Of a DNA stretch of 64,000 nucleotides, positions 12,739 to 23,809 are shown piece after piece; the stretch's first letter is position 1, and the number at the start of each line of letters is the position of its first letter. The stretch is from positions 638,752-702,751 of the forward strand of contig JASJOG010000173.1 of assembly GCA_030142905.1 (NCBI GenBank). Reading direction: 5' to 3'. A program made the translations under genes and the position numbers. The notes below the pieces were generated by a model, which saw only the letters and a list, made by a program, of their open reading frames with translations, ran no database searches and was not told the origin of the DNA. The DNA comes from Heliopora coerulea (taxonomy: Eukaryota; Cnidaria; Anthozoa; Scleralcyonacea; Helioporidae).

Positions 12739-13122
12739 ATAAGTATGATGAAAAGTTTGTTCTCAAACTTTTACCTCAGAAAACTTCTGAGCTCCCCAAC
12801 GGGAATCGAACCCGTGTCTCCCGATTGCCGGTACGGTTGTTTTACCACTACACTATAGGGTCTCAGACGGCAAGCATGATGTTAATTAGAGACCTGGTTC
12901 GTAATATTGATATGCCTGAGATCGTTACTGAGATCGCGTGTCTTTTATAAATACACATGCCAATGCTGCTCAGCGTTGTATTTCGGCCAATTTCTTCCGG
13001 TCATTCTTCTTCTAACCTCCAAGTACTTATCCGAAAGAGTTTGTTCTGATTTGTCTCTGCCGGATGTGTGTTAATGCCTTCCATCATGTCGCCTTTGCTA
13101 TTGGTTCACCTTTTCTATTGGT

Positions 13123-13159
<37 letters not shown>

Positions 13160-13542
13160 TAAGTATGATGAAAAGTTTGTTCTCAAGCTTTTACCTCAGA
13201 AAACTTCTGAGATCCCCAACGGGAATCGAACCCGTGTCTCCCGATTGCCGGTACGGTTGTTTTACCACTACACTATAGGGTCTCAGACGGCAAGCATGAT
13301 GTTAATTAGGGACCTGGTTCGTAATATTGATATGCCTGAGATCGTTACTGAGATCGCGTGTCTTTTATAAATACACATGCCAATGCTGCTCAGCGTTGTA
13401 TTTCGGCCAATTTCTTCCGGTCATTCTTCTTCTAACCTCCAAGTACTTATCCGAAAGAGTTTGTTCTGATTTGTCTCTGCCGGATGTGTGTTAATGCCTT
13501 CCATCATGTCGCCTTTGCTATTGGTTCACCTTTTCTATTGGT

Positions 13543-13598
<56 letters not shown>

Positions 13599-13982
13599 AT
13601 AAGTATGATGAAAAGTTTGTTCTCAAGCTTTTACCTCAGAAAACGTCTGAGCTCCCTAACGGGAATCGAACCCGTGTCTCCCGATTGCCGGTACGGTTGT
13701 TTTACCACTACACTATAGGGTCTCAGACGGCAAGCATGATGTTAATTAGAGACCTGGTTCGTAATATTGATATGCCTGAGATCGTTACTGAGATCGCGTG
13801 TCTTTTATAAATACACATGCCAATGCTGCTCAGCGTTGTATTTCGGCCAATTTCTTCCGGTCATTCTTCTTCTAACCTCCAAGTACTTATCCGAAAGAGT
13901 TTGTTCTGATTTGTCTCTGCCGGATGTGTGTTAATGTCTTCCATCATGTCGCCTTTGCTATTGGTTCACCTTTTCTATTGGT

Positions 13983-14030
<48 letters not shown>

Positions 14031-14180
14031 ATAAGTATGATGAAAAGTTTGTTCTCAAGCTTTTACCTCAGAAAACTTCTGAGCTCCCCAACGGGAATCG
14101 AACCCGTGTCTCCCGATTGCCGGTACGGTTGTTTTACCACTACACTATAGGGTCTCAGACGGCAAGCATGATGTTAATAA
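9241..14180 (+). repeat. Twelve-copy ~0.42-kb tandem array derived from PLE tail
   Basis: Twelve head-to-tail units of 413-440 bp, counted by GGCAAGCATGATGTTAAT at about 9480, 9900, 10336, 10758, 11180, 11601, 12023, 12436, 12868, 13288, 13728 and 14160. Each unit contains a (TA)n run of variable length, a tRNA-like segment, and a copy of the PLE endonuclease start plus 3' UTR, ending with CTTTTCTATTGGTTATTA. The unit matches the single-copy PLE tails at 9110-9310 and 16,860-17,060. Sequence variants shared by neighbouring units (GGGACC/GAGACC, AGCGTTG/AGCATTG) show local duplication. Length differences come mainly from (TA)n and loss of a short CACCTTTTCTATTGGT copy. The apparent ORFs are artefacts. 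Confidence 0.95.
9403..9473 (-). other. tRNA-like segment with pol III A/B boxes (first of 12)
   Basis: Read on the minus strand, these 71 bases have TAGTGTAGTGG (A box), a perfect 5-bp T stem ACGGG/CCCGT around TTCGATT (B box) and a TGGGGAG 3' end. The anticodon stem pairs only partly, the loop lacks the invariant T33, and the acceptor stem does not close. It is a tRNA-derived (SINE-type) module, not a working tRNA. Other copies: 9824-9894, 10260-10330, 10682-10752, 11104-11174, 11525-11595, 11947-12017, 12360-12430, 12792-12862, 13212-13282, 13652-13722 and 14084-14154. Confidence 0.7.
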
Positions 14181-15690
14181 ATGTTAGTAAAATGTGTTTT
14201 AAAATGTTCTCAAGATGTCCTTAATCCGCCCAGAAAATCGATAGCCAAGAGTATAAAGGGTCACTTGAGAAGATTTCTTTTCTAGATCGTAAACAAAATG
14301 TGCAACAAGGAAAACGAAAATACTTTGCGAGAAAAAAAAAACATGGTAATCCATATTTTTATATATTAGGCGAAGCTGCTATTAAGAAAGAAGCGTTATT
14401 AAAAAAATAAGTTAAGTCAACCGACTGATATCAAATCACTTGCACTGCAGACGTAAACCACCCACACAAATTTAAATTCTAATGTTAAGTAGTAGTTTCG
14501 TTGGTTCAGAAACCCTCAAATTGAGTTCCTGCAACAACAATCAGAACATTACAAGGAATGACTCCACCATTAATTTGCGTAGTTGTGCTGGCGTTGTTTC
14601 TTAACGTCGCAGTTCTTTCAGGTGAGCTGTAATTTCAATATTCACACTTTTGTATCGTTAGCTATAAAGTATAAGGACATAAATCTTGAAAAAGATCTTG
14701 TTCACATGAGCTTTTGTGTTGATGTGTAAAGTATGATAGCAGAAACTTAAAGTTAAAATGGAGATGTAAGAGGATTCTGATTTCTCTAAAGGACTATTCT
14801 TTATTATCAACTATTTGTTTTCAAATGATATTGATGTGAGAAGTCCCGTCGAACGCACTCTGTGTGTTCAAAGTGGCCTTTAGTGCTCTACTCACTGGAG
14901 CATTTGAAACTGTTATGAGTTCATATCTCCGTAAGTCAAGCCGCTCTTCAAGTTCGACGTAACCCAGGATGAATTGCCATTACATTTACTTGTAAAGAGA
15001 GAAATATTGGCAAGTACAAACTGAGTTCAGAAAAGGTCTTTTTCAACGCTATTGATTATATTTTACCGCACTGTAAATTACTTGAAAGTTCTACTTACGA
15101 TCGAAACAAAACGTTTTTATTTAGTATTCAGACAATTTGCAATGGATTAAGACTATTTATGAAATATTTCGACTGATTGTAAATATTTCACATATATGCA
15201 GACAAATCAGAGGTATGGGGAATTATTGTCAATAAAATTAATCACTACGCCCAATTAATTCAATTCTGTCGGTTAAATAACGCAAGCTAGATAAAAAATC
15301 GATAAAAATTTTACTTAAAATGACAAAGGTTGCACAAAGTAATTATTATTTGGAAGCAAACTTAAAATACTTAGGTTGTTGGCTAACTCGAATGTATTAC
15401 TGCAAACGGATATATGAAAAGCCCTGTCGTTTGTCTTGGAATTATCCTTATATAGCTTTAATTCTAGAAATATATTTGGTTGAAATGGAAACAATCCATG
15501 TTCAAAAATATGTAAAAGTGGCGTTATTGTGGGTGTCGTTTAAAGTAGCAATTACATATAAATGCAATATCGTTATATATACGTATTACTAGTTTGGTGC
15601 TCCATGCATTGTAAAGCGATGTTCACACATGAGATTTGGTGCCGTGCCATAGAAATGTTGGAGGATGCGCTAAACTGACAAGGGAATTGA
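14181..15690 (+). repeat. Segmental duplicate A (partner 17,185-18,600)
   Basis: About 1.4-1.5 kb is shared with the later segment with frequent substitutions and indels. Both start next to PLE tail sequence (TTTTAAAATGTTCTCAAG), contain a signal-peptide exon, and end near GCATTATAAAGCG...GAGATTT. A third partial copy of the end lies at about 18,925-19,065. This is an old tandem duplication of the 5' part of a receptor gene. Confidence 0.8.
14558..14621 (+). CDS. Signal-peptide first exon, receptor family (copy 1)
   Basis: ATG opens 21 codons of a typical signal peptide (MTPPLICVVVLALFLNVAVLS), ending in phase 1 at TTCAG|GTGAGC, a strong splice donor. The exon is 64 nt, the same length as the homologous first exons at 17,613 and 42,346. 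No downstream exon of its own was found before the Polinton, so it may be an alternative or orphan first exon. Confidence 0.6.
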
Positions 15691-15697
15691 GAACAAA

Positions 15698-16111
15698 GTG
15701 CAGGGAACGTTAGTTAAAGTGAACATTACTCCGGATTCGTCTGATTCAGTTCGCAGTGATGTTTCTGTCACTACAATGAATTCAATAAAATTCGAACAAG
15801 ACGAGTTGTTTCCTTTAAGGTTTCTAAACAAGATGGGAGTGGAGAGTCCTACAACACCCAACATGACTATCGTGACAAATGTGCATGCCTTCGTAGCTCA
15901 TAAGAAAGATATCTACTGTATCGCGTGCGACTCCTTAAATACATCAGCTTTTAGACTGAAATACCTCGGATATACGGCTACTTCAGTCATCTGCGGTACT
16001 TGGAATAAATTGCACAACTATTTGGGTCTTGAAGCCATTACGAGCCAAAAATTTAAGGAAATAGAGCAATACTCCGAAAAACAATATCTTGAAGACTTAA
16101 GATTTAAGTAA
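15698..16111 (+). CDS. Unrecognised 137-aa open frame
   Basis: An open frame immediately after segmental duplicate A. It contains FPLRFLNKMGVESPTTPNM, HAFVAHKKDIYCIACDSLN and a charged C-terminal helix ending in EQYSEKQYLEDLRFK. I do not recognise the family. The composition looks protein-like rather than random, and it could be a retained exon or part of a mobile element. No splice sites or promoter were identified with confidence. Confidence 0.3.
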   Translation: MQGTLVKVNITPDSSDSVRSDVSVTTMNSIKFEQDELFPLRFLNKMGVESPTTPNMTIVTNVHAFVAHKKDIYCIACDSLNTSAFRLKYLGYTATSVICGTWNKLHNYLGLEAITSQKFKEIEQYSEKQYLEDLRFK

Positions 16112-16850
16112 AGAAAAGGCGAAATACGGGTAAAAATATTACCGCTTACATTCGTCGTGTTTTTACTTAAATCTTAACACTGCAAGATGTTGTTTTTCGG
16201 AGTTTGTTTCTTGCTGTATTTGACTCTTCTTGGCCACCTTTGATAAAACAGGCTATGGTCTTTTCACGCCAGTTGCTTTTAGATTTGGATCATTTGAAAA
16301 TTCTAGTGGGCTCAAAAACTATACCAACGCATGCTCATTTCACAAGTTCATCGCAACGCAGAACCTCACATACATTGCCATTTGTGGTGTTTAATGTTAT
16401 TTTTTCCAACAGAAATTTCCAAAATTTTCAAAATCAAAAACTTCCGAAATTTAGGCTAAGTTTTTCGGAATAGGTTGCGTGCTTTATCGCGAAGGGGAAT
16501 GGGATGACCTGCAAATTGACCTATATGTCAGTCTCTATGTTGACTTCAAAGTTCAGTTTGCATGTATCGTTCCAGGTTTTTTAGAGTCCAATGACCGTGT
16601 CACGTATGAATTGATTGCGTTGCCTCTGTTGCTGGTCAGTCCACCTTCAGCACCAGAAAGTATTAAAGTCCTCCTTGAACGTAAAAATCTGTGAATACCA
16701 CTGCAGCTCACCCAATGTGACAAGACTCGTCTTGTGAAACAATTTTATTTATAAAAATAAAGACACTTTCATACGTGAACAGTGAATAGCCACTTAACAA
16801 GAGACCCGCTCTCAGAATGCACGGCGGAGTCTCAGAAAACCTCACTCAAA
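16112..16850. other. Stretch without a supported gene
   Basis: Two short open frames (16,204-16,473 and 16,479-16,694) show no recognisable family and no splice context. Nothing else seen. Confidence 0.35.
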
Positions 16851-16854
16851 GTTT

Positions 16855-17185
16855 CTTTCAACGATTTCTCCCTAATTTCTTCCGGTCGTTTTTCTTCTAA
16901 CCTCGAAGTACTTATTCAAAAAAGTTTATTGATCTATTAGTTTAAACCAACTCTCAATGAAAAGATTTTTTCAATCCCTCTCTCTTAGTTCTGATTTGTC
17001 TCTCCACCGGATGCCTGATAACACCTTCCATCTTGTCACCTTTTCTATTGGTTCGCCGTTTAATTAATTATTCACTATGTAATTTAAACTCACAGTCATA
17101 TGTATATATATGTATATATAGATAGATGTTAACACCTGTAACCTTCTCTGAAGATATTTCACGTCGGCAACGAAACTTTAGTAAA
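16855..17185 (+). mobile_element. PLE 3' UTR, likely same family as the array source
   Basis: TTTCTTCCGGTCGTTTTTC through CACCTTTTCTATTGGTTC matches the non-tRNA half of the 12-copy array unit, but includes about 60 extra bases at 16,930-16,990 missing from the array. It ends with CTGAAGATATTTC and CAACGAAAC, the PLE-end motif. It shows what the sequence looked like before amplification. Confidence 0.7.
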
Positions 17186-18600
17186 TATGTTTTAAAATGT
17201 TCTCAAGTTGTTTTCTTAATCATGGGTTTGCAATTAAAAATCCTCAGCTGGGCATTAATCTTTATTTTACGAGTACGTTTTCCGTCCGGAAAATTCATAG
17301 CCAACATCATAACAACCGTGTTTTGACACAATTTCTTGTTTAGATCGTAAACAGAGTGTGCGACTAGAAAAACGAAAATACTTTGCGAAAAAAAAGTTAC
17401 ATGGTATTCAATATTTCTATATATTAGACAAAGCTGAGATTAAAAAAGAAGCGTTTTTAAAAAAATAAGTCAAGTCAACCGATTGATATCAGATCACTTG
17501 CGCAGGGGACTTAAACCACCCACACAAATTTGGATTCTAATATTAACTAGAAGTTTCGTTGTTTCAAAAACCCTCAAAAATACCTGCAACAACGATCAGA
17601 ACATTACAAGGAATGACTCCGTCATTATTTTGTGCAGTTTTGCTGGCGTGGTTTCTTAACGTCGTAGTTCGTTCAGGTGAGTTGTAATTTCAATATTCTC
17701 ACTTTTGTATCGTTAGCTATAAAGTATGAGGCCACAAATCTTGAAAAAGATCTTGTTTACATGAGCTTTTGCAGGGATATGCAAAGTATGATACCAGAAA
17801 CTTAAAGTTAAAATGGAGATGTGAGAGGATTCTGATTTCTCTAAAAGACTATTCTTTATTATGAACTATTGGTTTTCAAATGATATGGATGTGAGAAATC
17901 CCTTCGCAAGCACTCTGTGTGCTTAAGGTGGCTTTAGTGCTCTACTCACTGGAGCAGTTGAAACTGTTATGAGTTCATATCTCGTTAAATCAAAGCGCTC
18001 TCCAAATTCAACGTGACCAAGGGTGAGTTGCCATTACATTTACATCCAAAGGGAGAAATATTGGCAAGTACAAACTGAGTCCAGAAAAGGTCTCCTTCTA
18101 CGCTATTGATTATATTTTACCACATTGTACATTACTTGAAAGTTTTGCCTACGGTTAAATAACGGTTACATAACGCAAGCAAGATAAAATATCGATAAAA
18201 AAATTTAGTTAAAATGTCTATGGTTACACAAAGTAACTATCATTTGGAAGTAAACTCAAAATACTTTGGTTGTTGGCTAACTCCAATGTATTGCAGCAAA
18301 CGGATATATGAAAAGCCCTGAAGTTCGTCTTGGAATTATACTTATATAGTTGCAATTCTAGAAATATATCTGGGTGAAATGGCAACAATGTTCAAATGTG
18401 TATAAAAGTGGCATTATTGTGGGTGTCGTTTAAAGTAGCGATTACATATAAGTGCATTATTATTACATATACGTATAAGTTTGATGCTCCATACATTATA
18501 AAGCGCTGTTCACGCATGAGATTTTGAGCCATGTCATTGACCTGTTATCGACGAAGTGTTAAACTGACTAGAGAATTGAAGACAGACTGCAGCGAATCAG
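17186..18600 (+). repeat. Segmental duplicate B (partner 14,181-15,690)
   Basis: Diverged copy of the earlier segment, including the signal exon and the downstream intronic sequence. It lacks part of the intron found in copy A around 15,100-15,280. Confidence 0.8.
17613..17676 (+). CDS. Signal-peptide first exon, receptor family (copy 2)
   Basis: Starts ATGACTCCGTC and encodes MTPSLFCAVLLAWFLNVVVRS, a 21-residue signal peptide ending in phase 1 at GTTCAG|GTGAGT. It is homologous to the exon at 14,558. The LINE and the Polinton separate it from the nearest downstream receptor exons at 46,974, so whether it is spliced to them is unknown. Confidence 0.6.
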
Positions 18601-19065
18601 AAGCGGGTATGTTGTTGCGTTGATTCTAACGGCTTTATTCCATACAGCAGAATGACAACTGCAACCTACAAAATCGTACCCAGTTTTACCACTTGACGTT
18701 ATGATTCGTCTATTGCTGTATTAATGAAATGTGGGTTCAAGTAATATTGGTATCTGTTATTACATGGATATCTTTCTTGTTTCTCATGCAAAGACTATAT
18801 ATATTAACCACTGATGCATTCCTTCAGCAATGAACATCATTGACCTCAGTTTAACTTGGGGAATACCTCAATATTATGTGTAGAGTAATTGTGAAGATTA
18901 AGCGCTGGTTTAAAAAAAATGAAACACTATAGTGGGTGTCGCTTAAAGTATCGATTACACATAAATATGCATTATTATTACATACACGTATAACTGGTTT
19001 GACGCTCCATGCATTATAAAGCGCTATTCACATGGGATCTGGTGCCGTGCCATTGACATGTTCTG
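18601..19065. other. Non-coding stretch with a third partial duplicate
   Basis: From about 18,925 the sequence repeats the end of segments A and B (GTGGGTGTCGCTTAAAGTA...CATTATAAAGCGC). It stops where the LINE begins near 19,068, so the LINE probably inserted into this third copy. Confidence 0.55.
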
Positions 19066-19091
19066 TTTTTGCCTAACTACGTCGGCCGGTT

Positions 19092-20510
19092 ATGGTTTTA
19101 GATTATGTTTTGCCTGATATTTTTTCAAACTGCCGGCTGGTATTAGTTTTTGGTGAAAACTGGTCAAAACTGGATGTGACAATTGCTGAGAAGGAGATTA
19201 GGCATAACACTAATTCTATTCAGAATATTGAGAACGGCCTTAAAAAAATACGCCAAGAAATTGACCAGATGAAGAAGGAATCCCTTGAAATTCATCAACA
19301 GTATGCCATGTTAATTTCATCATCATTTGAATATTCAAATGCTGAAGATAAGGAAAACCCAAGGGAAAAGAATCGGCGATATAATAACTCGAATTCTGCA
19401 AAAGATGTCACCATTAATGAAAGAATTATCTCCCAGTCACTCCACCGTGGGGAGAACTTCAATCCTTGTATGAACACATCCGTTCCAAACTCAGTTGCAG
19501 ATCAGTTAGATGAATATAGAGAAAAGCATCGACAAAGGCGTAGGCGGGCTGATGCACTTTGGATAGAACCTAAGCGAACACGTCCTTCCGCAACGTTATT
19601 AGTCAACAAAACCCAAAATTATGAAATACCGATTCATATAAACTGTTATGAATCTCTACCAGATGAAGTACCCCATGTATGGCCAGCTTTTGATCAAGGA
19701 GTACATGACCAATACACCAGCTCACAATATACGTTCAAAAGTCAGATCGCCAGCTATAGAGCAGCACATCAGCTTAAGCATAAAAACACTACAAAAACGA
19801 ATAAGAAACGAAATATCGAGCTGTCTCGACAGCGTGAGCAACCAAGTACAAACGAAAGGAGAGTTCTACTGGTCGGCGACTCGATGATTAAACATATCCA
19901 ACACACGAAAATTGAAAGAGCATTTCGTGGGAAAGCAACTTGTCAAGTTTGTAGTGGAGCAACCTTGAAAGACATACAAAACAAGATTAAAGGAGGAAAC
20001 AATTGTCAAGGATACAGCGCGATGGTGATACACGTTGGTACGAATGACATAGCAAAAGATGATGCTGTAACCGTTTCTAAAAGGTTAGAAGGATTCATTC
20101 AAGACGCACAGCAATTCATAAATACGATTGCTATCTCTGGTGTCATTCAGAGGGAAGATGGTAGAGTACCCGAGGGAAGAATTTCCCTTTATAATGATCT
20201 CGCTGAAGAATTGTGTAGAAAACTGAATGTTCATTACATCGATAACAACATTCATGGATCATACTTGAATGGGTCCAAACTACACCTGAACAGAACTGGA
20301 GACAAAGCCCTTGGTAAAAATTTTTGTTCCTATCTGAGATCAATACGTCAAGGTATTAACACTCACCATCCTTATAATGGCGAGCAAAATTTTTTCTTCA
20401 AGAGACATACAAACCATGCTCCACTTCAAACTCTAGATATACAACGAGAGCAAGCCAAGAGCTGGAGAAGATATCTCGAGTATGTACACCATGTAACAAC
20501 GATGAATTAG
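19092..20510 (+). CDS. LINE ORF1 protein with coiled coil and SGNH-hydrolase domain
   Basis: 472 codons, uninterrupted. Residues ~28-75 are heptad-rich (IQNIENGLKKIRQEIDQMKK), a likely coiled coil for trimerising or RNA binding. Residues ~255-420 form an SGNH/GDSL hydrolase: block I VLLVGDSMIK (~256-265), block III HVGTNDI (~313), and a C-terminal KLHLNRTG where the family usually has Asp-x-x-His; here the Asp position is Lys or Leu while the His remains. CR1/L2-type ORF1 esterases are known. The catalytic triad may therefore be weakened. ORF1 being open while ORF2 is broken suggests recent decay. The start ATG may not be the original one, since the element's 5' end is undefined. Confidence 0.85.
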   Translation: MVLDYVLPDIFSNCRLVLVFGENWSKLDVTIAEKEIRHNTNSIQNIENGLKKIRQEIDQMKKESLEIHQQYAMLISSSFEYSNAEDKENPREKNRRYNNSNSAKDVTINERIISQSLHRGENFNPCMNTSVPNSVADQLDEYREKHRQRRRRADALWIEPKRTRPSATLLVNKTQNYEIPIHINCYESLPDEVPHVWPAFDQGVHDQYTSSQYTFKSQIASYRAAHQLKHKNTTKTNKKRNIELSRQREQPSTNERRVLLVGDSMIKHIQHTKIERAFRGKATCQVCSGATLKDIQNKIKGGNNCQGYSAMVIHVGTNDIAKDDAVTVSKRLEGFIQDAQQFINTIAISGVIQREDGRVPEGRISLYNDLAEELCRKLNVHYIDNNIHGSYLNGSKLHLNRTGDKALGKNFCSYLRSIRQGINTHHPYNGEQNFFFKRHTNHAPLQTLDIQREQAKSWRRYLEYVHHVTTMN

Positions 20511-20521
20511 CTGAAGAAGAT

Positions 20522-23086
20522 ATGGTAGTGAACGCTTCTTATGAGACTATCTGCGAACTCAGTTCTAGTAATAACTTGAATAATGACATTAAAGGTAAGA
20601 TTAGTAGAATAAATAGCAATCTGATGGAAGAGTTCAAATTAATTCATGGCACCTCACCCACAGCTATGAACACCCAGTTTATAAATCATGACAGGGAGTC
20701 CACTAATAATTATTCAGATAGTAGCTCGGTGACTAAGAGCACATTAAATAACTTAAGAGGATTTAAACTTGCTCATCTTAATATCGCCTCCTTGTCTAAA
20801 CATTTCGACGAATTTAAATTTTTTATCACTGATACTCCAGTCGACGTATTTAGCATAAATGAAACCAGACTAGATTATACGATAGATGAAGATGACCTCA
20901 ATATTCCTGGATATCAATTATTTAGGAAAGACAGATCAAGAAATGGGGGCGGTGTAGCCCTTTACGTAAGAAATGTATTTAATGTGGTTAAAAAAATGCA
21001 TTTGGTGTCGGATGAGCTTGAAGCTGTATGTATTGAAATTGTAAAACCAAAATCAAAACCTGTACAAATTGTCTCAATTTACCGACCCTCGAATTCTGGC
21101 TCCGAATTTATCAACAACCTTGAAGGTTTTCTAAATGATTTAGATAATGAAAACAAAGACATAATTCTCACCGGAGATTTAAATTGTGATTTATTATCAA
21201 ATGCTAGTCATGCTCATACCAACAGATTAATCGAAATCTTAAATTTCTATCAACTTGAGCAAATGATCACTGATCCTACAAGAGTAACAAATCGCTCTGA
21301 GTCTTTAATTGATATCCTGGCAACAAACAGGCCAGAAAAACTATTAACTTCTGGAGTGTTAAATATTGGGATCAGTGATCATAGTCTCGTCTTTGGATCT
21401 TTTAAAATTGCGGTCCCGAAGACAGATCCAAAGCTGATCGAAAGCAGAAATTTTAAAAACTACCGCGAAGATCTGTTTAGAAGAGATCTTTTTGATGCTT
21501 TGAACAAATATAACTGGCAATCCGACGATCCTAATCAATTATGGGATATTTTTTAGTGCATCTTTACTTTGATCTCCGAGATGCACGCTCCTTTAAAAAT
21601 GCGCACGGTGAGAAGCGAATATGCTCCGTGGATGACTTCAAATATAAAATGGGAGATGAACCATCATGACTATTTAAAAAGGAGGGCTGTTGCCTCTAAA
21701 TACGACAACCAATATACAACATATGAGAAACAAAGAAATCGTGTCAATAACTTAATTAGATCTGCAAAAAAGAAATTCTGTTTGCAAACTATTGACCGAA
21801 ACAGAAATAATCCAAAGGAAATGTGGAAGAACATTAACATGATTCTTGGGCGTCGTGGTCGCTGCTCAAAAACTACCTTAATACCTTCAATCAGAGTCGA
21901 CAATACCACACTTACACAGGAGGATCAAATTGCGGAAACCTTAAACACATATTTTAGTAACGTAGGTGAGAATCTTTTTTCTAATCTAGATGAAACTGAT
22001 AGAGAATTTTCTGACTATATGATACCAGTCCAGAACGAGTTTAAATTTTCAACTGTCACTGAAAATCTTGTCTCAAAAGTTATTAATGAAATGAAACCAA
22101 GTAAGGCTGCAGATCTCGATAAAATACCTGCAAGATTGCTGAAAGATTCTTCGGTCGTTATAGTTCCTTACTTAACCAATATTTTTAATCTATCTCTATG
22201 TCGGGGTATCTTTCCTGATGATTGGAAACAGGCCCGAATCTCCCCAATTTTTAAATCTGGAGATAAAGAAGATTGTAGCAACTATCGACCGATATCTGTT
22301 TTGTCAGTCGTTTCTAAATTATTTGAGAAACTGGTGTATGAGCAACTCGACACATATCTAACCCAAAATAATGTTCTTACACGTTGCCAGTCTGGATTTC
22401 GTAGAGGCCACTCCACTCCCACATCTTTACTGAATACAAGCGATACTTGGTTGGTTGATATTGATCGTGGTCTTATAAATGGTGTTATGTTTCTTGATTT
22501 GAAAAAGGCATTTGACACCGTAGACCACAATATACTAATAAAAAAATTGGAGTTATATGGAGTTAGAGGTGTCGCATTACAATGGTTCATCTCGTATCTG
22601 AGTAATCGTGGTCAAGTTTGTAAGGTCGGTAAAACCCTATCTTCTATGGAGAATGTAAAAACTGGAGTTCCACAAGGGTCAAATCTCGGTCCTTTGTTAT
22701 TTCTAATTTATATAAATGATCTACCTAACTGCCTAAGCAATTCCTTCCCTAGTTTATTTGCTGATGATACCAATTTTACTGTAACTGGCACCTCCTCCTA
22801 AGAAATTGAAGAGAAATTAAATACAGAAATAAATAACGTGCATTCCTGGCTGCTAGCAAACAAATTATCATTGAATATTAGCAAAACCGAATATACGATT
22901 ATTGGACCTAAGCAAAGAATATCACGCATTGAAACCGAGCCTCGTGTTTCCATCAACAATCAAGTTATCAATCGTGTGGGCAACACCAAAACACTAGGTG
23001 TATTCATTGATGAGAATATATCGTGGAAAACGCATATTGAACATGTTTGCAAAAAAGATAGTAATGCCGCTCTGATATCCATTTGA
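20522..23086 (+). pseudogene. LINE ORF2 (APE endonuclease and reverse transcriptase), two nonsense codons
   Basis: One reading frame of about 850 codons with an in-frame TAG at 21,554-21,556 and TAA at 22,799-22,801. Endonuclease motifs: HLNIASLSK (~residue 85), FSINETRL, GGGVALYV, SIYRPS, TGDLNCD (~217), LIDILATN and ISDHSLV (~283). RT motifs: PSKAADLDKIPARLL, NYRPISVLSVVSKLFEK, FRRGHST, MFLDLKKAFDTVDH, GVPQGSNLGPLLF and LFADDT (~746), the catalytic Asp pair. After the second stop the frame continues with HSWLLANKLSLN, then degenerates. It cannot make full-length protein. Confidence 0.9.
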
Positions 23087-23200
23087 TCAAGCGCAGTTGC
23101 AGATCCAATATCATGCCTTTTGCCTGTCATCGCGATGAATGTATTAAACTTGGTGAGCCTCGAAGAGAAAGTGGAACGAGTCATTAGCAGAAATCTTGCC

Positions 23201-23809
23201 TGGAATAATTAGATGAACTAGGATGACAATCGTGCATCCAAAAATACCACATAAATCAGAGCTTTAAAGTACCTAACTCATGCGTTAATGCAATGTCTGA
23301 CACAAGAAAACAACTCACTCTTATTGAAACCTCCCTATAACGGCCACCTCTCGACAGCGGCAACGGCCAGCAAAATATATCCGATCTACAAAAGAACCTC
23401 TCCACAACGGCCAGTTAATCAACTCATGACACACCGCAATCAAGATATTACTGTTATCTCAGCAGGTCACAAGAATTCACCTCAACTTGATCTTTGTCGC
23501 GCCTCAGACACTTGAGCAATCGCTAGAACAGCCTATTGTTGCGTACCAAACTTGTTCAGTACATTACACTCACTGTATTTTGTTTTCTATATAAAAATAA
23601 ACAATGACAAGAGTCGTATGATCTGAAAAGGAAAAAAAACGACGCGTGCTTTTACTGTATTTATATCATATTTTTTGTTGATAGTCGAGTTTGTAAAGCA
23701 TTTGAATCTTCTAAACTTGTTGAGTGAAATTTTCCACATATCCATATTAATTATGCGTTATTAGTCTTATTTGTCAATATAAATATATATATTGCTAAGA
23801 ATAAAATGT
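23201..23809. repeat. Non-coding, with pogo/Tigger-like terminal sequence
   Basis: 23,326-23,420 contains repeated CAACGGCCA / AACGGCCACCTCTCGAC motifs. Similar AACGGCCACCTGTCGAC motifs lie at 41,448-41,500 on the far side of the Polinton. I associate this kind of sequence with DNA-transposon terminal repeats in cnidarian genomes; the family name is a guess. Possibly the Polinton landed in an older copy. Confidence 0.4.
23804..23809 (+). repeat. Left target-site duplication AAATGT
   Basis: Identical to 41,393-41,398 immediately outside the right terminus. Six bases is the expected duplication for Polinton integration. Confidence 0.9.

Larger units (their letters stand above)
19068..23200 (+). 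mobile_element. L2/CR1-type LINE, 3'-truncated
   Basis: Non-LTR retrotransposon with ORF1 (19,092-20,510) and ORF2 (20,522-23,086). ORF2 has two nonsense codons, and the sequence after the RT loses similarity to the usual C-terminal thumb. Clade assignment rests on the ORF1 esterase plus APE-type endonuclease and RT order; other clades of the Jockey/CR1 group are possible. No poly(A) or clear 3' repeat was seen. Confidence 0.85.

Noticed and set aside
9241..14180. CRISPR array
   Set aside because: Units are ~420 bp, contiguous and near-identical along their whole length, with no short repeat/unique spacer pattern; the genome is eukaryotic.
9247..14224. Repeated ORFs of about 70-108 codons across the tandem array (NGNRTRVSRLP-type and GIEPVSPDCRYG-type proteins)
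   Set aside because: They are translations of the (TA)n run and the tRNA-like antisense sequence, recur only because the DNA repeats, and match no protein family.
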